Shown piece after piece: positions 8,241 to 17,076 of a stretch of DNA of 64,000 bases; position 1 is the first letter of the stretch; every line of letters begins with the position of its first letter. The stretch comes from an uncultured Bacteroidota bacterium (lineage in GTDB: Bacteria > Bacteroidota > Bacteroidia > Bacteroidales > P3). Made by a program: the position numbers and the translations under genes. Below the pieces are notes generated by a model that was given only the letters and a program-made list of their open reading frames with translations, ran no database searches and was not told where the DNA came from. The stretch spans positions 31,332-95,331 of the forward strand of contig CADAQX010000010.1 of the NCBI GenBank assembly GCA_902790215.1, in the 5' to 3' direction.

Positions 8241-11200
8241 ATGAAGAAAAAACATGCATTAATTGCAGCCATCCTGCTGTTTGCAGTGTCTTCGACTTGG
8301 GCCGACACGCTGGATGTGTGTCTGCCATGGACCCATGCACATCGTTATGTTCCCATCAACACCGCATATGCTGACTGGGGCTTCGAGAATGAGTTCATCT
8401 ACCCTGCCTCACGTGTGAACGAGATGGCTGGCGGAACGATTACGCAGATTACCTTCTATGCCATGAGCGACTCACTGGATTTTCCCGAAACCTTTCAGCT
8501 ACGCATGGAGGAGGTAGCCGACACTGCGACTCAGCCACTTGCGTGGGTCCGCACCAGTGCTGTGCGGCACGTATGGACAGGTTCGGTCGCCATACGCGAT
8601 AGTTTATGGACCATCACCCTCGACACGGCTTTCCCCTACATGGGTGGCAACCTGCTGCTCTCGTTCCGCGGATTGGGGCAGGATGGAGGCTTTATGACCT
8701 ACGATAACATTTTCTGCGTATGCTCGACAGGATACCATTCCGTCACCTGCCGCAATGCCAACGCGCAGCATGTAATCAACAGTTGGTTGGCCAATTCACC
8801 ACAGGTCTTGCCGTCGGCGACATTCGTCTACACCCCCGGCGACTGCCGCCGCCCGATGGCAGTCACCGCCGACAGTGTGGGGCCACATTCTGCCCTACTG
8901 AGTTGGGACAGTGTAAGCGGTGCCATGGGGTATGAGTGGGAGCTATATGCCGATAGTCTATTGGTGGACAGCGGACTCACCACTGCCTCGACGGTAACAC
9001 TCACCTCGCTCACTACTGCCACCGACTACACATTTCGCGTGCGGACGGTTTGCGATTCGGCTGCCACCAGTTCCTATGCCAGCAGGTCGTTTACCACCCC
9101 GTGCGATGTGATTAGGCCATACGACCTTCCATTTGTTGAGGACTTCGAGAATTGCCCCACCATGGAGAATTTCCACGGCATACGTTGCTGGACTTTCCTT
9201 GCCTATAGCCGTGAGAACTGGCTGCGCGTGGAGCGTTCGTCAGGCAACAATATTTTCAGTTTTTTCCCACAAGATAATAGTACCCCGCAGTTTGCCGTCC
9301 TGCCGCAGATGCAGGGAATACCCAGCCTGACCCTTAGCTTCAGGATGCACAACAACAATAGGCCAGGCAGCTTGCAGGTGGGCGTGATGACCGACCCAAC
9401 CGACACGCTGACGTTCACGACTGTGGCAGTCTTCGATACGGTACTGACAGCGAATGCATGGCAGAATGTAGTGGTCAGTTTCGCCAACTATACCGGCACC
9501 ACCGGGCATATAGCGTTCCGCGCCGGTATGCCTTCGTCGGTTACTATGAGCTGGATAGAAATTGACGACATTGTGGTTAACGTAACCCCCACATGTAGCC
9601 AGATGCAAGGCATTGAGGTCGTCAACGTAACCTCCTCATCTGCTGATATTGTCGTCAATGATACCGATTCATTCGGAGCCACTTATATTGTCACCCTCAC
9701 AGGAGGAGGAGCCAATCGGACAGTAACACAGTCGGGTAGCGGCACAATATCCTTTGCTGGCCTTGCACCCACGACCGACTACACTGCCAGCGTCAGGAAA
9801 CTGTGTGCCGACAGTACCGCTCATCTGCCCATCTCAGTCGTATTCCGTACTTCCTGCGCCCCGATGCCGCTGCCCTGGAGCGAGTCGTTTGAGGACTGTG
9901 GCCTGGATATCCCCGAATGTTGGAAGGCAATAAACCGGCAGTCAAACAGCCTCTCCATCGCCACAGCCGTCGGTTATGGTTCGGGGAGTCGCTCACTCAC
10001 ATGCTATAGCTCGCATATACCAGAGCTGCTGGTGGTATTGCCTGAATTCAGCATGCCACTCGACAGCCTGCTGCTCGGCCTCGAAGTGTCGCGCTACACC
10101 CATGGCAGCGACTCGGCCACAGGTGTGGAGGTGGGCATCCTCGTCGATACCGCCAACGCGTCCTCTTTCGTGCCGACGGCCACCTGCATTCCCTCCAGTT
10201 TCTGGACTTGGCAGCACTACAATGTCACTTTCCCCAGCCATACTTCGGGAAGGATTGCCTTGCGGTTCCTTCTCGTCTCGGACGTTTCTGAAACAGCACA
10301 CACATTCGTCGACAACATCACCGTTGAGGCATTGTCCGACTCGTATGTCGACACCTGCGTCCAACCCGACAACATCTGGGTGACCGACATCCGTGGTGAC
10401 AGAGCCACACTGCATATCGTCTCACCGATGGCCGTGCCACACTACATGGTGTATGTCGATAACGACAGTGTGGAGGTGTTCAGCAGCGTCTGCACCCTCA
10501 CCGGCCTTGTCAACGACAGCCTGTACACCGTGGCTGTCAGCTCCATCTGTGCCGACAGCAGCCGCACAGCCCGCACCCAGGTGCAGTTCCGCACCGACCT
10601 GTGCGCCCCGATGCCGCTACCTTGGAGCGAAGACTTCGACACCGTGAACACCTCTGGCAGCAACAGCGTGCAACTGACCGATGCTCTGCCTTGCTGGAAA
10701 CATTGCGGTAGAGGTACAAGCACTGTCGAAAATGAGTATGGCACGACCAATAGCCGACTCAAATTGGAACTCGGCTCCTACAACCGCAACAACGTCGTGG
10801 TGCTTCCCGACCTGCAAGGCGATTTAAGCGACATAGAAATGAGTTTTAACAGCATCCCCAGCTACCCTTATAATTCCACCGACCATATTCTGCAGGTGGG
10901 TTACACGCTGACGCCCGACGACACCGCCAGTTTCCGTCCGCTATTTTCCTTCAATGCAGCCGACTATGTGGTCAGCTACAATGTTGTGCCGCGCACCGAG
11001 ACAGTCTCCTTCAACGGTGCGCCTGCCGACAGCCGCATAGCCCTGCGCATCCCCATGGGCGACATCGCCTTCCAATGGTACATCGACGATATTGAGGTGC
11101 ATACCGTGCAGCAATGTCCGCGTCCGCAGTCGGTAGCAGCACGACGTATCGGTGCCGACACGGCCGAATTGTACATCACCGACACAATCCCCGGCCATAC

Positions 11201-12419
11201 GTATCGTGTAGCCCTCACAGGTGGCGGGGTGACTCGTACATTGACACACTCAGGCCCAAGCTCAGTTACACTCACTGGCCTAACCCCATCCTCAGACTAT
11301 GTGGCGACAATCAGCACCATTTGCGCCGACAGCACAATAAGCAACGAAGTATTGTGCGAGTTCCGCACGATGTGTATGCCCCTCACTTATGCCGATATGC
11401 CATACATGCTGGACTTTGAGAATTATCCTGCCGGTACAGCGGAAGAGCCTTGTTGGAGATACTACAAAGTGTTGTCCGACGGCTCGACCATGGTGGAACC
11501 ATATCTTGTCCACATAGTAGAGAATGATGCCCTTTTGTCCAGTGCACAGAGCGGCATCCACGCGCTGGTTGTCGCCTCAGGCTCGAACACCCCGACATAC
11601 TGGGTACTGCCCGCAGTGGACTCCTTGGCCTACAGAGATCTGGAGTTTGGCTACCGCACAGCATGGGGGGCAAATATCAGTTTCAACTATCGTGCCGACA
11701 TCGGCGTGATGACCGATCCACTAGACCCAACTACGTTTGTCCTTGTTGACAGCATCGTTTCGGTGGCCGACACATATCAGACGGCACACATCGAGTTCTA
11801 CACCTATACAGGCAACAGCGGGTACATAGCCATCCGCAATCTCAGTGACGGCGGGCTGACCATCGACGACTTGACGGTGCGTGCCATCGCGCCTCCCCCA
11901 ACTCCATCAGGCTTGGAACTGGTGGCTGTCGATAGCCTCAACGCTACAGTCACGTGGCAACCAGGTGGCGAAGAGGAACTTTGGATGGTGGAACTGTCGT
12001 GTGCCGACACACCTGCCACTCAAACATTCACACAATCAAACATTCAGACATTCACTAACCTTGAGCCGCTGACGCACTACACTGTGCGGGTGGCAGCCGT
12101 CGACAAGCACGGTCGAATGAGTGACTGGAGCCAGCCATTGGATTTTTCCACGCTTGACACAATCCATACCATAGGTATATCAACGGCTGATCTTGAAAGT
12201 GTTTTGGTCTATCCCAATCCGGCGCACGGCAGTGTGACAATCGAGGCAACGAGTCCCGCAACAGTCACTCTCTTTAGCCTCAACGGGCGTGCAGTCAACA
12301 CTTGGACGACAGCATCGGGAACCATGACAATAGACTTGTCTGCTGTTCCGCAGGGGGGGTATTTCATCAAGGTGGTATCACGCGGCAGTGTGACAGTCAG
12401 AAAGTTGATAGTGAAATAA
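8241..12419 (+). CDS. Large type IX-secreted FN3/jelly-roll protein
   Basis: A 1392-residue protein with signal peptide MKKKHALIAAILLFAVSS cut near TWA-DT; ATG 8241 is chosen because it starts this signal, although the frame is open further upstream. After a lead domain, FN3-like modules (opening CRRPMAV, CSQMQGI, CVQPDNI, CPRPQSV, TPSGLEL) alternate with four jelly-roll-like modules that begin with a repeated signature (LPFVEDFENC, LPWSESFEDC, LPWSEDFDTV, MPYMLDFENYP). The C-terminal 75 residues are a type IX secretion sorting domain: VYPNPAHGSVTIE, LFSLNGR, a glycine-rich turn and RKLIVK. It is expected to cross the outer membrane through the Por/type IX machinery and be released or anchored to lipopolysaccharide. 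No catalytic domain is recognised; adhesion or glycan binding is a guess. Confidence 0.9.
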   Translation: MKKKHALIAAILLFAVSSTWADTLDVCLPWTHAHRYVPINTAYADWGFENEFIYPASRVNEMAGGTITQITFYAMSDSLDFPETFQLRMEEVADTATQPLAWVRTSAVRHVWTGSVAIRDSLWTITLDTAFPYMGGNLLLSFRGLGQDGGFMTYDNIFCVCSTGYHSVTCRNANAQHVINSWLANSPQVLPSATFVYTPGDCRRPMAVTADSVGPHSALLSWDSVSGAMGYEWELYADSLLVDSGLTTASTVTLTSLTTATDYTFRVRTVCDSAATSSYASRSFTTPCDVIRPYDLPFVEDFENCPTMENFHGIRCWTFLAYSRENWLRVERSSGNNIFSFFPQDNSTPQFAVLPQMQGIPSLTLSFRMHNNNRPGSLQVGVMTDPTDTLTFTTVAVFDTVLTANAWQNVVVSFANYTGTTGHIAFRAGMPSSVTMSWIEIDDIVVNVTPTCSQMQGIEVVNVTSSSADIVVNDTDSFGATYIVTLTGGGANRTVTQSGSGTISFAGLAPTTDYTASVRKLCADSTAHLPISVVFRTSCAPMPLPWSESFEDCGLDIPECWKAINRQSNSLSIATAVGYGSGSRSLTCYSSHIPELLVVLPEFSMPLDSLLLGLEVSRYTHGSDSATGVEVGILVDTANASSFVPTATCIPSSFWTWQHYNVTFPSHTSGRIALRFLLVSDVSETAHTFVDNITVEALSDSYVDTCVQPDNIWVTDIRGDRATLHIVSPMAVPHYMVYVDNDSVEVFSSVCTLTGLVNDSLYTVAVSSICADSSRTARTQVQFRTDLCAPMPLPWSEDFDTVNTSGSNSVQLTDALPCWKHCGRGTSTVENEYGTTNSRLKLELGSYNRNNVVVLPDLQGDLSDIEMSFNSIPSYPYNSTDHILQVGYTLTPDDTASFRPLFSFNAADYVVSYNVVPRTETVSFNGAPADSRIALRIPMGDIAFQWYIDDIEVHTVQQCPRPQSVAARRIGADTAELYITDTIPGHTYRVALTGGGVTRTLTHSGPSSVTLTGLTPSSDYVATISTICADSTISNEVLCEFRTMCMPLTYADMPYMLDFENYPAGTAEEPCWRYYKVLSDGSTMVEPYLVHIVENDALLSSAQSGIHALVVASGSNTPTYWVLPAVDSLAYRDLEFGYRTAWGANISFNYRADIGVMTDPLDPTTFVLVDSIVSVADTYQTAHIEFYTYTGNSGYIAIRNLSDGGLTIDDLTVRAIAPPPTPSGLELVAVDSLNATVTWQPGGEEELWMVELSCADTPATQTFTQSNIQTFTNLEPLTHYTVRVAAVDKHGRMSDWSQPLDFSTLDTIHTIGISTADLESVLVYPNPAHGSVTIEATSPATVTLFSLNGRAVNTWTTASGTMTIDLSAVPQGGYFIKVVSRGSVTVRKLIVK

Positions 12420-12521
12420 CACCACAGGCACTACCGACAACAAGGGTTGCAGCAGCTTGTGATATATTCTACATAAAGCCAGACAAAACAAGTGACAGAA
12501 GACGTACAATAAACACAAACA

Positions 12522-12905
12522 ATGAAGAAGATATTGTTAGTATGCACGGCCATCCTCGCCTTGAGCGCGATGGCCGCCTGTAAGAACGGGACATCAAGCG
12601 AGACAGATACAACTCGTAATGAAGACACCTGTCAAGTTGGGAACGATATTTTTACAGGGTACGACGACCATGGGATTACATTCTGTCACGGCGGCTACAC
12701 CTGGATAAGGAAAGGAGAAAAGTTTGGAATCATTGATAGTTGCGGCAATATCCTTACGCCTGCGATATGGGATATGGTTCTTGTTGAGGAGCCTGATCAT
12801 AACATGTTAGTGGAGTTAAAGGGCAAAACCTATATCATAGATACAAACGGCAACCTCACGGAAACAGATGAAAAAATCGACTGGTCGGGCGAATCTTACG
12901 GATAA
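12522..12905 (+). CDS. Small WG-like lipoprotein
   Basis: A 127-residue predicted lipoprotein: MKKILLVCTAILALSAMAAC has a basic start, a hydrophobic core and a lipobox ending at Cys20. The mature part carries at least one WG-type unit, KFGIIDSCGNILTPAIWDMV, and a partial second one, KTYIIDTNGNL, so it is a short relative of the WG-repeat proteins such as the one at 6636. It is probably held in the outer or inner membrane, facing the periplasm. It opens a run of small lipoprotein and membrane genes whose 5' sequences resemble each other (caatgaagaagatatt here and at 14399). Function unknown. Confidence 0.78.
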   Translation: MKKILLVCTAILALSAMAACKNGTSSETDTTRNEDTCQVGNDIFTGYDDHGITFCHGGYTWIRKGEKFGIIDSCGNILTPAIWDMVLVEEPDHNMLVELKGKTYIIDTNGNLTETDEKIDWSGESYG

Positions 12906-12926
12906 ACAAGAAAAAATAGAAAATCA

Positions 12927-13034
12927 ATGAACATCTCCATCTCCTGCGGCTCGTCGATGCCGCACAACAAGGAAATCGTTGAGGCCGCCGCGTCTCAACA
13001 AAACCACGCCGAGAAATTGATGCATAACATATAA
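12927..13034 (+). pseudogene. Relic of a LOG-gene 5' end (35 codons)
   Basis: The short frame begins MNISISCGSSMPHNKEIVEA, clearly related to MNISVFCGATLPRNPEYIHA at the start of the intact LOG gene at 16486. It stops after 35 codons, 12 bases before the next gene's first possible ATG. It is most likely a decayed copy of the LOG 5' end, though a translated leader peptide cannot be excluded. Confidence 0.65.
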
Positions 13035-13046
13035 TATAAAAGGTAT

Positions 13047-13172
13047 ATGAAAAAAGCACATCCGAGGAAGAAATCGACCAAGAAGAAAAGCAATAAATAT
13101 AAAAGGTATATGAAAAAAGCACCTCCGAGGAAGAAATCGACCAAGAAGAAAAGCAATATAAAGAAAGTTATC
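13047..13172 (+). repeat. 63-bp tandem duplication in a coding start
   Basis: Two consecutive 63-bp units (period fixed by ATG 13047 and ATG 13110) encode MKKA(H/P)PRKKSTKKKSN; they differ at very few positions, which suggests a recent event. Both units are preceded by ataaaaggtat. Confidence 0.85.
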
Positions 13173-13502
13173 TTGATACTCGCCGTGCTGTGTGGCATCG
13201 TCGTTTCGATAGCCAAATGCGAGAGGGGGCTTTTCGACCACGACAATGCTATGACTGTCAAGGCCGTCATCACCGACGTGAGGCCATACTACGGCGGAGG
13301 ATACGGGTCTAACTACAAAGCTGTCTATGAATACTCTGTGAACGGAGGCACCTACAACAGTTCGGACCAGATTTGCTATGACACCTACAAGAGACTGAAC
13401 ATTGGCGACACCGTATCGGTCTTGGTAAACAATAACGATTACAACCAAACGGAGCTGTTGCTTGAGCAAGACAAAATACTTAAATTTCATATCGATTTCT
13501 AA
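13047..13502 (+). CDS. Small membrane-anchored protein with duplicated basic N-terminus
   Basis: A 151-residue protein. A very basic N-terminus (MKKAHPRKKSTKKKSN) is present twice through a 63-bp tandem duplication, so ATG 13047 and ATG 13110 are both possible starts with near-identical upstream sequences. One membrane segment follows (KKVILILAVLCGIVVSIA), then a soluble domain of about 90 residues with TVKAVITDVRPYY, YKAVYEYSVNG and GDTVSVLVNNND, a pattern like DUF3592-type beta domains. The soluble domain is probably outside the cytoplasm. The gene lies in the run of small genes separated by LOG-like relics. No function is assigned. Confidence 0.72.
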   Translation: MKKAHPRKKSTKKKSNKYKRYMKKAPPRKKSTKKKSNIKKVILILAVLCGIVVSIAKCERGLFDHDNAMTVKAVITDVRPYYGGGYGSNYKAVYEYSVNGGTYNSSDQICYDTYKRLNIGDTVSVLVNNNDYNQTELLLEQDKILKFHIDF

Positions 13503-13728
13503 TTCGCTTAATATTTCACCAATAAATATAATGTATATTGAACTTTCCGCACAGATTCCCGACATCACTATCGGCCGCTCCGCCTGCTGTCGCCTGCGAG
13601 CTTGACGAGCGAGACCGATTTTCAGTCCGGAAGTGCTCCCCGCACATGTGCGAGCCCGATTTTCGCACAAAAACAATACCCCGCTCATGAGCGCGGTGAA
13701 ACTGAACGAATGAAACAACAGATTGAAT
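13503..13728. other. Intergenic region with relic of the repeated leader
   Basis: Nothing coding was recognised. Around 13681-13720 the string gagcgcggtgaaa followed by aatgaaacaacagat matches the tail of the LOG-like relic at 14971 and the sequence before 15046, so this is probably another eroded copy. Confidence 0.55.
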
Positions 13729-14304
13729 ATGAAAAATAATAACAAGAACTCTATTCTCGACTGGGAGAAGCTGAGGAGCCAGCCGCCGCTGGTTCAGGCA
13801 ATCTCCATCCTGTCACTGGTGATGCTGGTGGCGATGGTTTTCACGACGCGGCAGTACATCGTCACCTTGCCGTGGTTCACGTATGTGGCGCTTGCTGGCG
13901 GCATCTGCCTCTTTCTCGGGATATTCCTCTACGCCTACAAGAGCCGGTTGCAGACCGTCGGCAAGTACTTCTTCGGCTTTGTGGTGATTGTGTATGCCGC
14001 TCTCATTGTAACCGTCTATGCCGGAATCGGCAGCGAGCGCGAATGGAAAGACCTTGAGGTCGAATCGTACTATGTTCATAGCACCAGCGGAATCAAACTA
14101 AAGGGTCCGTCGTACCTTGTTGTCTCCATCGACGACCAACCTGTGCATATCTACAAATACGACCAGTCGCCGGAAACGCTGACCAAACGCTACGGATCAG
14201 ATTTCAACGACTCCGTCACCGTCGACCTGACGGCCCGTCAGATTGTGCCACACTTCTACGTGAAGCCCAAGGCCAAAGTCAAACCGAGAGTGGACGGCAA
14301 ATGA
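13729..14304 (+). CDS. Membrane protein with three TM segments and a C-terminal soluble domain
   Basis: A 191-residue protein (ATG 13729; a TTG two codons earlier is less likely). After a polar start (MKNNNKNSILDWEKL), three hydrophobic segments are visible at about residues 22-40, 46-68 and 76-97 (LSLVMLVAMVF, YVALAGGICLFLGIFL, FFGFVVIVYAALIVTVYAGI). A soluble domain of about 90 residues follows, with GPSYLVVSIDDQPVHIYKY and VTVDLTARQIVPHFYV, probably a beta-fold facing the periplasm. Its stop codon overlaps by four bases (ATGA) the start of a 15-codon LOG-like relic. Family not recognised. Confidence 0.75.
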   Translation: MKNNNKNSILDWEKLRSQPPLVQAISILSLVMLVAMVFTTRQYIVTLPWFTYVALAGGICLFLGIFLYAYKSRLQTVGKYFFGFVVIVYAALIVTVYAGIGSEREWKDLEVESYYVHSTSGIKLKGPSYLVVSIDDQPVHIYKYDQSPETLTKRYGSDFNDSVTVDLTARQIVPHFYVKPKAKVKPRVDGK

Positions 14305-14348
14305 ACATAGCAGTCTTCTGCGGGGCGTCGCACCCGTGCGCGGTGTAA
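14301..14348 (+). pseudogene. Relic of a LOG-gene 5' end (15 codons)
   Basis: MNIAVFCGASHPCAV then stop. It matches the first 12 residues of the LOG gene at 16486 (MNISVFCGATLP) and overlaps the preceding gene's stop by ATGA, the kind of junction expected if a coupled LOG-like gene once followed and was replaced. Confidence 0.65.
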
Positions 14349-14399
14349 ATGCACGAATGAAACAATAAAATGAAGTAAAACAATAAACACATTCAGACA

Positions 14400-14873
14400 A
14401 TGAAGAAGATATTTTTGTTCGGCGCTATGGTGTACGCCATCGGAATGATGACCGCCTGCAAGAGCGGGACTGAAAACGAAAACATTGATGAAACACTGCT
14501 CGTAGGGCAGTGGGATTTTGTCTATGAGATTAACGATTGGAAAGCAAGCGATGGCGCTATTTACGACACTTGCGACTCCGAATGCAGCCCTCTTCTTGGC
14601 ATAGAGTTCACAGATGACGGCAAGTGCACCTACACATTCGTCAACGGGACAATGGATTTCTCCGAAGAATCCTTCTCTGTCGAGATGGACACGATTCTCC
14701 AGTCCTTCCAGTATCATATCACCGACGGCACAATTGTTCTTTCCGACGGTGACCAGCAAGGGAAAATCCAAATATCAAAGTTGACAACGGACACGTTGGC
14801 TCTGATTGAGAAACAGGATAGTCCGGCAGTAAGCGCAACAGACATCACCGTTCTTGTCAGGCACAATCAATAG
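14400..14873 (+). CDS. Lipoprotein with lipocalin-like domain
   Basis: A 157-residue predicted lipoprotein; MKKIFLFGAMVYAIGMMTAC has a lipobox ending at Cys20. The mature part begins LLVGQWDFVYEIN and continues with LLGIEFTDDGKCTYTF, YHITDGTIVLSD and KIQISKLTTDTLALI, the typical pattern of the small lipocalin-like lipoproteins of Bacteroidota (a start motif with GxW, then an up-and-down beta barrel). Ligand unknown. The first 12 bases resemble those of the lipoprotein gene at 12522, which suggests the two share an ancestral 5' end. A LOG-like relic lies on each side. Confidence 0.75.
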   Translation: MKKIFLFGAMVYAIGMMTACKSGTENENIDETLLVGQWDFVYEINDWKASDGAIYDTCDSECSPLLGIEFTDDGKCTYTFVNGTMDFSEESFSVEMDTILQSFQYHITDGTIVLSDGDQQGKIQISKLTTDTLALIEKQDSPAVSATDITVLVRHNQ

Positions 14874-14970
14874 TAATTTGAGAACGGTTGCCGCACCCCT
14901 GCGCCAGCCCCAACCGATACAGGAAACTGCCGCCGTCCTCGCAGACAGCAATGAAAACAGAAACAACACA

Positions 14971-15030
14971 ATGAACATCTCAGCCTTCTGCGGGGCGTCG
15001 CTCCCGAGCGCGGTGAAAATGCAAAAATGA
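14971..15030 (+). pseudogene. Relic of a LOG-gene 5' end (19 codons)
   Basis: MNISAFCGASLPSAVKMQK then stop; closest of the relics to the intact LOG start (MNISVFCGATLP). It shares ttctgcggggcgtcg with the relic at 14301 and is followed by the same aatgaaacaacagat tail that precedes other genes of this run. Confidence 0.68.
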
Positions 15031-15045
15031 AACAACAGATAAAAG

Positions 15046-15489
15046 ATGCTAAAGTTTTACAAATACTGTTTCTATAGAATCACGCGGTTCTGGGACCATC
15101 CCGTGCATTACTCCTTGTCCTATGACCCGCTGACGCAGAAGGTCGATCCGACCCATCTGATATCCTCGATGGGCATCGTATCGCTGCTTCAAATCTCCAA
15201 CCTCAACACGCTGCTGATCCTGCCCGTTCTGCTGTTCGGCCACCAGCTGTCGGCCAACCTGCTGTGGATTATCGTGGTGGCAATCGCCGTTTTCAACGTC
15301 TTCATCCTTAACAAAGAGAAGCTGTACGACGACTGCGAGGCCCGGTGGAAAGACGAGCCCCCGAAAGCGCGCAAGAGGAACCGCTGGCTACTGATAGCCT
15401 ACTTCGTCGCCAGCGCCGTGCTGATGGTCGTGTCGTTCAAGATTGTGTATCTCCCTCACTCAATGACATTGCCCTTCTGGGGGAATTGA
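15046..15489 (+). CDS. Small multi-pass membrane protein
   Basis: A 147-residue protein with three hydrophobic segments: about residues 40-64 (MGIVSLLQISNLNTLLILPVLL), 70-88 (LLWIIVVAIAVFNVFIL) and 115-135 (WLLIAYFVASAVLMVVSF). An aromatic N-terminus (MLKFYKYCFYRITRF) and a charged cytoplasmic-looking loop (KEKLYDDCEARWKDEPPKARKRNR) are visible. Such small proteins recur in Bacteroidota genomes without known function. It sits in the cassette-like run, preceded by the repeated leader aatgaaacaacagataaaag. Confidence 0.72.
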   Translation: MLKFYKYCFYRITRFWDHPVHYSLSYDPLTQKVDPTHLISSMGIVSLLQISNLNTLLILPVLLFGHQLSANLLWIIVVAIAVFNVFILNKEKLYDDCEARWKDEPPKARKRNRWLLIAYFVASAVLMVVSFKIVYLPHSMTLPFWGN

Positions 15490-15594
15490 CCTATCGCATA
15501 ACCAAAAGAGCCTCAACGGCCAACGACAAATCGCCACCCCACATATGTACACGCCGAAAAAAGACAAATGAAACAACCGATTAACATAAAGACC

Positions 15595-16398
15595 ATGAAG
15601 AAAGCAATGATACTATGCGCTGCATGCGCCATGATGGCCGCTGCAGCCGTATCCTGTTCCGATTCCAACCAAAACAACAAAACCATGAGCAACAATGAAG
15701 AATGCCTTATCTGCGGAGCCCCGCTGGAGTATCTCGAAAACGACACTATGATGGAATGTGTGCTGTGCCACAAGCAAGAGCCCAGCAAAACACGCTGCAC
15801 GGCAGGACACTACGTCTGTTCCGACTGTCACATGGCAGGAATGGATTCCATTATAGTCCTTTGCCTCAACGAGACTTCCAAAGACCCCATTGCCATCCTC
15901 GAAAAGATGATGTCGAAACCATTCTGCCACATGCACGGCCCCGAGCATCACGTGCTGGTGGGTGCCGCACTGCTGACCGCATATAACAATACCGTCACTT
16001 CCGACACCATGAAATTGGACCTTCCCGCCTGCCTGACCGAGGTAATCAGTCGGGGACGGCAAGTGCCGGGCGGTGCCTGCGGTTATATGGGTGCCTGCGG
16101 TGCCGCCATCAGCACGGGGATATTCCTGTCCATCGTCACACGCAACACACCCCTCTCAACCGACACCTGGCGACTGTGCAACCTGATGACATCCCGTGCG
16201 CTTGAACAGGTTGCCCTGAACGGAGGTCCCCGCTGCTGCAAACGCGACTCATACCTGTCGATACTCACCGCCGTCGATTTCGTAAAAGAGAATCTGGGTG
16301 TCGAAATGGAAAAGCCTCAGGTTACCTGCTCCCGCAGCAGCATCAACAACCAATGCATCGGGAAGAAATGTCCCTTTTGCCCGGGGGGGCTGAATTGA
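15595..16398 (+). CDS. DUF5714-like cysteine-rich protein with lipoprotein signal
   Basis: Residues 31-267 look like DUF5714, which usually starts near MSNNEECLICGAPL (here ATG 15685). Visible features: paired cysteines CLICG, CVLCHK, CTAGHYVCSDCH; then FCHMHGPEHHVLVGAALLTA, GRQVPGGACGYMGACGA, GGPRCCKRDSYLS and a final NNQCIGKKCPFCPG. Such residues could bind metal; the family is associated with corrinoid or methyltransferase-like chemistry, but no reaction is proven. The odd point is a 30-residue extension, MKKAMILCAACAMMAAAAVSC, which reads as a lipoprotein signal like those of 12522 and 14400. It may be a real export signal or an in-frame fusion to a neighbour's 5' end. ATG 15568 is a further possible start. 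Confidence 0.75.
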   Translation: MKKAMILCAACAMMAAAAVSCSDSNQNNKTMSNNEECLICGAPLEYLENDTMMECVLCHKQEPSKTRCTAGHYVCSDCHMAGMDSIIVLCLNETSKDPIAILEKMMSKPFCHMHGPEHHVLVGAALLTAYNNTVTSDTMKLDLPACLTEVISRGRQVPGGACGYMGACGAAISTGIFLSIVTRNTPLSTDTWRLCNLMTSRALEQVALNGGPRCCKRDSYLSILTAVDFVKENLGVEMEKPQVTCSRSSINNQCIGKKCPFCPGGLN

Positions 16399-16485
16399 GA
16401 ATTGAGAATTAAGAATTGGCTGCCGCACAATTTTTGTTCGCCTTTCTCGTTATAATTTTTCACAAATCAGTAATTCTCTTGTCCT

Positions 16486-17073
16486 ATGAACATCTCAGTT
16501 TTCTGCGGCGCCACACTTCCACGCAACCCCGAGTATATCCATGCAGCCCGGCACCTCGGTCAGCTCCTCGCCCAGGGCGGCCACACGCTGCTCTACGGCG
16601 GCAGCAACCTCGGGCTGATGGGCACCGTCAGCGGTGCAGTCCTTGAAGGGGGAGGCCGTGTGGTAGGGGTCATTCCCTCTTTCTTCACCGAGGAGATCAT
16701 TCTCTCCCAGCCCGTCACCGAACTGGTGCGCGTTGCCACCATTGCCGAGCGCAAGGAGTACCTTATCGCCCACAGCGATGCCTTTATTGCCCTTCCCGGC
16801 GGCATCGGCACTATCGACGAGACCTTTGAAGTACTCGTAGCCAACCAGCTGGGGCTGTGCAGCAAGCCCATGGGGTTGCTCAACACCCTCGGTTTCTTCA
16901 ACCCGCAATACGACATGCTCCGCCGCATGGAAGCCGACGGGCTCTACAACCTCACCGATGCCCGTTATCTGATTATTGACGACCAACCCGAAGGGCTTCT
17001 CCAAATGCTGGCCGCTTTCGTACCCCTCCCCAACGACGGCCCCGTGGCACGCCGTCTTCGCAGCAAAGCCTAA
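16486..17073 (+). CDS. LOG family protein (TIGR00730)
   Basis: A 195-residue Rossmann-fold protein with the family's hallmarks: N-terminal MNISVFCGATLPRNPEY, YGGSNLGLMGTVSGAVLEGGG, and PGGIGTIDETFEV (the PGGxGTxxE phosphoribohydrolase motif) at about residues 104-116. Family members hydrolyse nucleoside 5'-monophosphates to release the free base; older annotation calls them lysine decarboxylase-like, which is not supported. Cytoplasmic. It ends three bases before a Cas4/RecB-like nuclease gene, so the two are probably co-transcribed. Its first codons are the source of, or share descent with, the short relics at 12927, 14301 and 14971. Confidence 0.92.
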   Translation: MNISVFCGATLPRNPEYIHAARHLGQLLAQGGHTLLYGGSNLGLMGTVSGAVLEGGGRVVGVIPSFFTEEIILSQPVTELVRVATIAERKEYLIAHSDAFIALPGGIGTIDETFEVLVANQLGLCSKPMGLLNTLGFFNPQYDMLRRMEADGLYNLTDARYLIIDDQPEGLLQMLAAFVPLPNDGPVARRLRSKA

Positions 17074-17076
17074 TCT

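Noticed and set aside
12924-13745. A 273-codon minus-strand frame across the small-gene run
   Set aside because: It spans two supported plus-strand regions and intergenic DNA and is rich in mirrored Lys/Phe runs.
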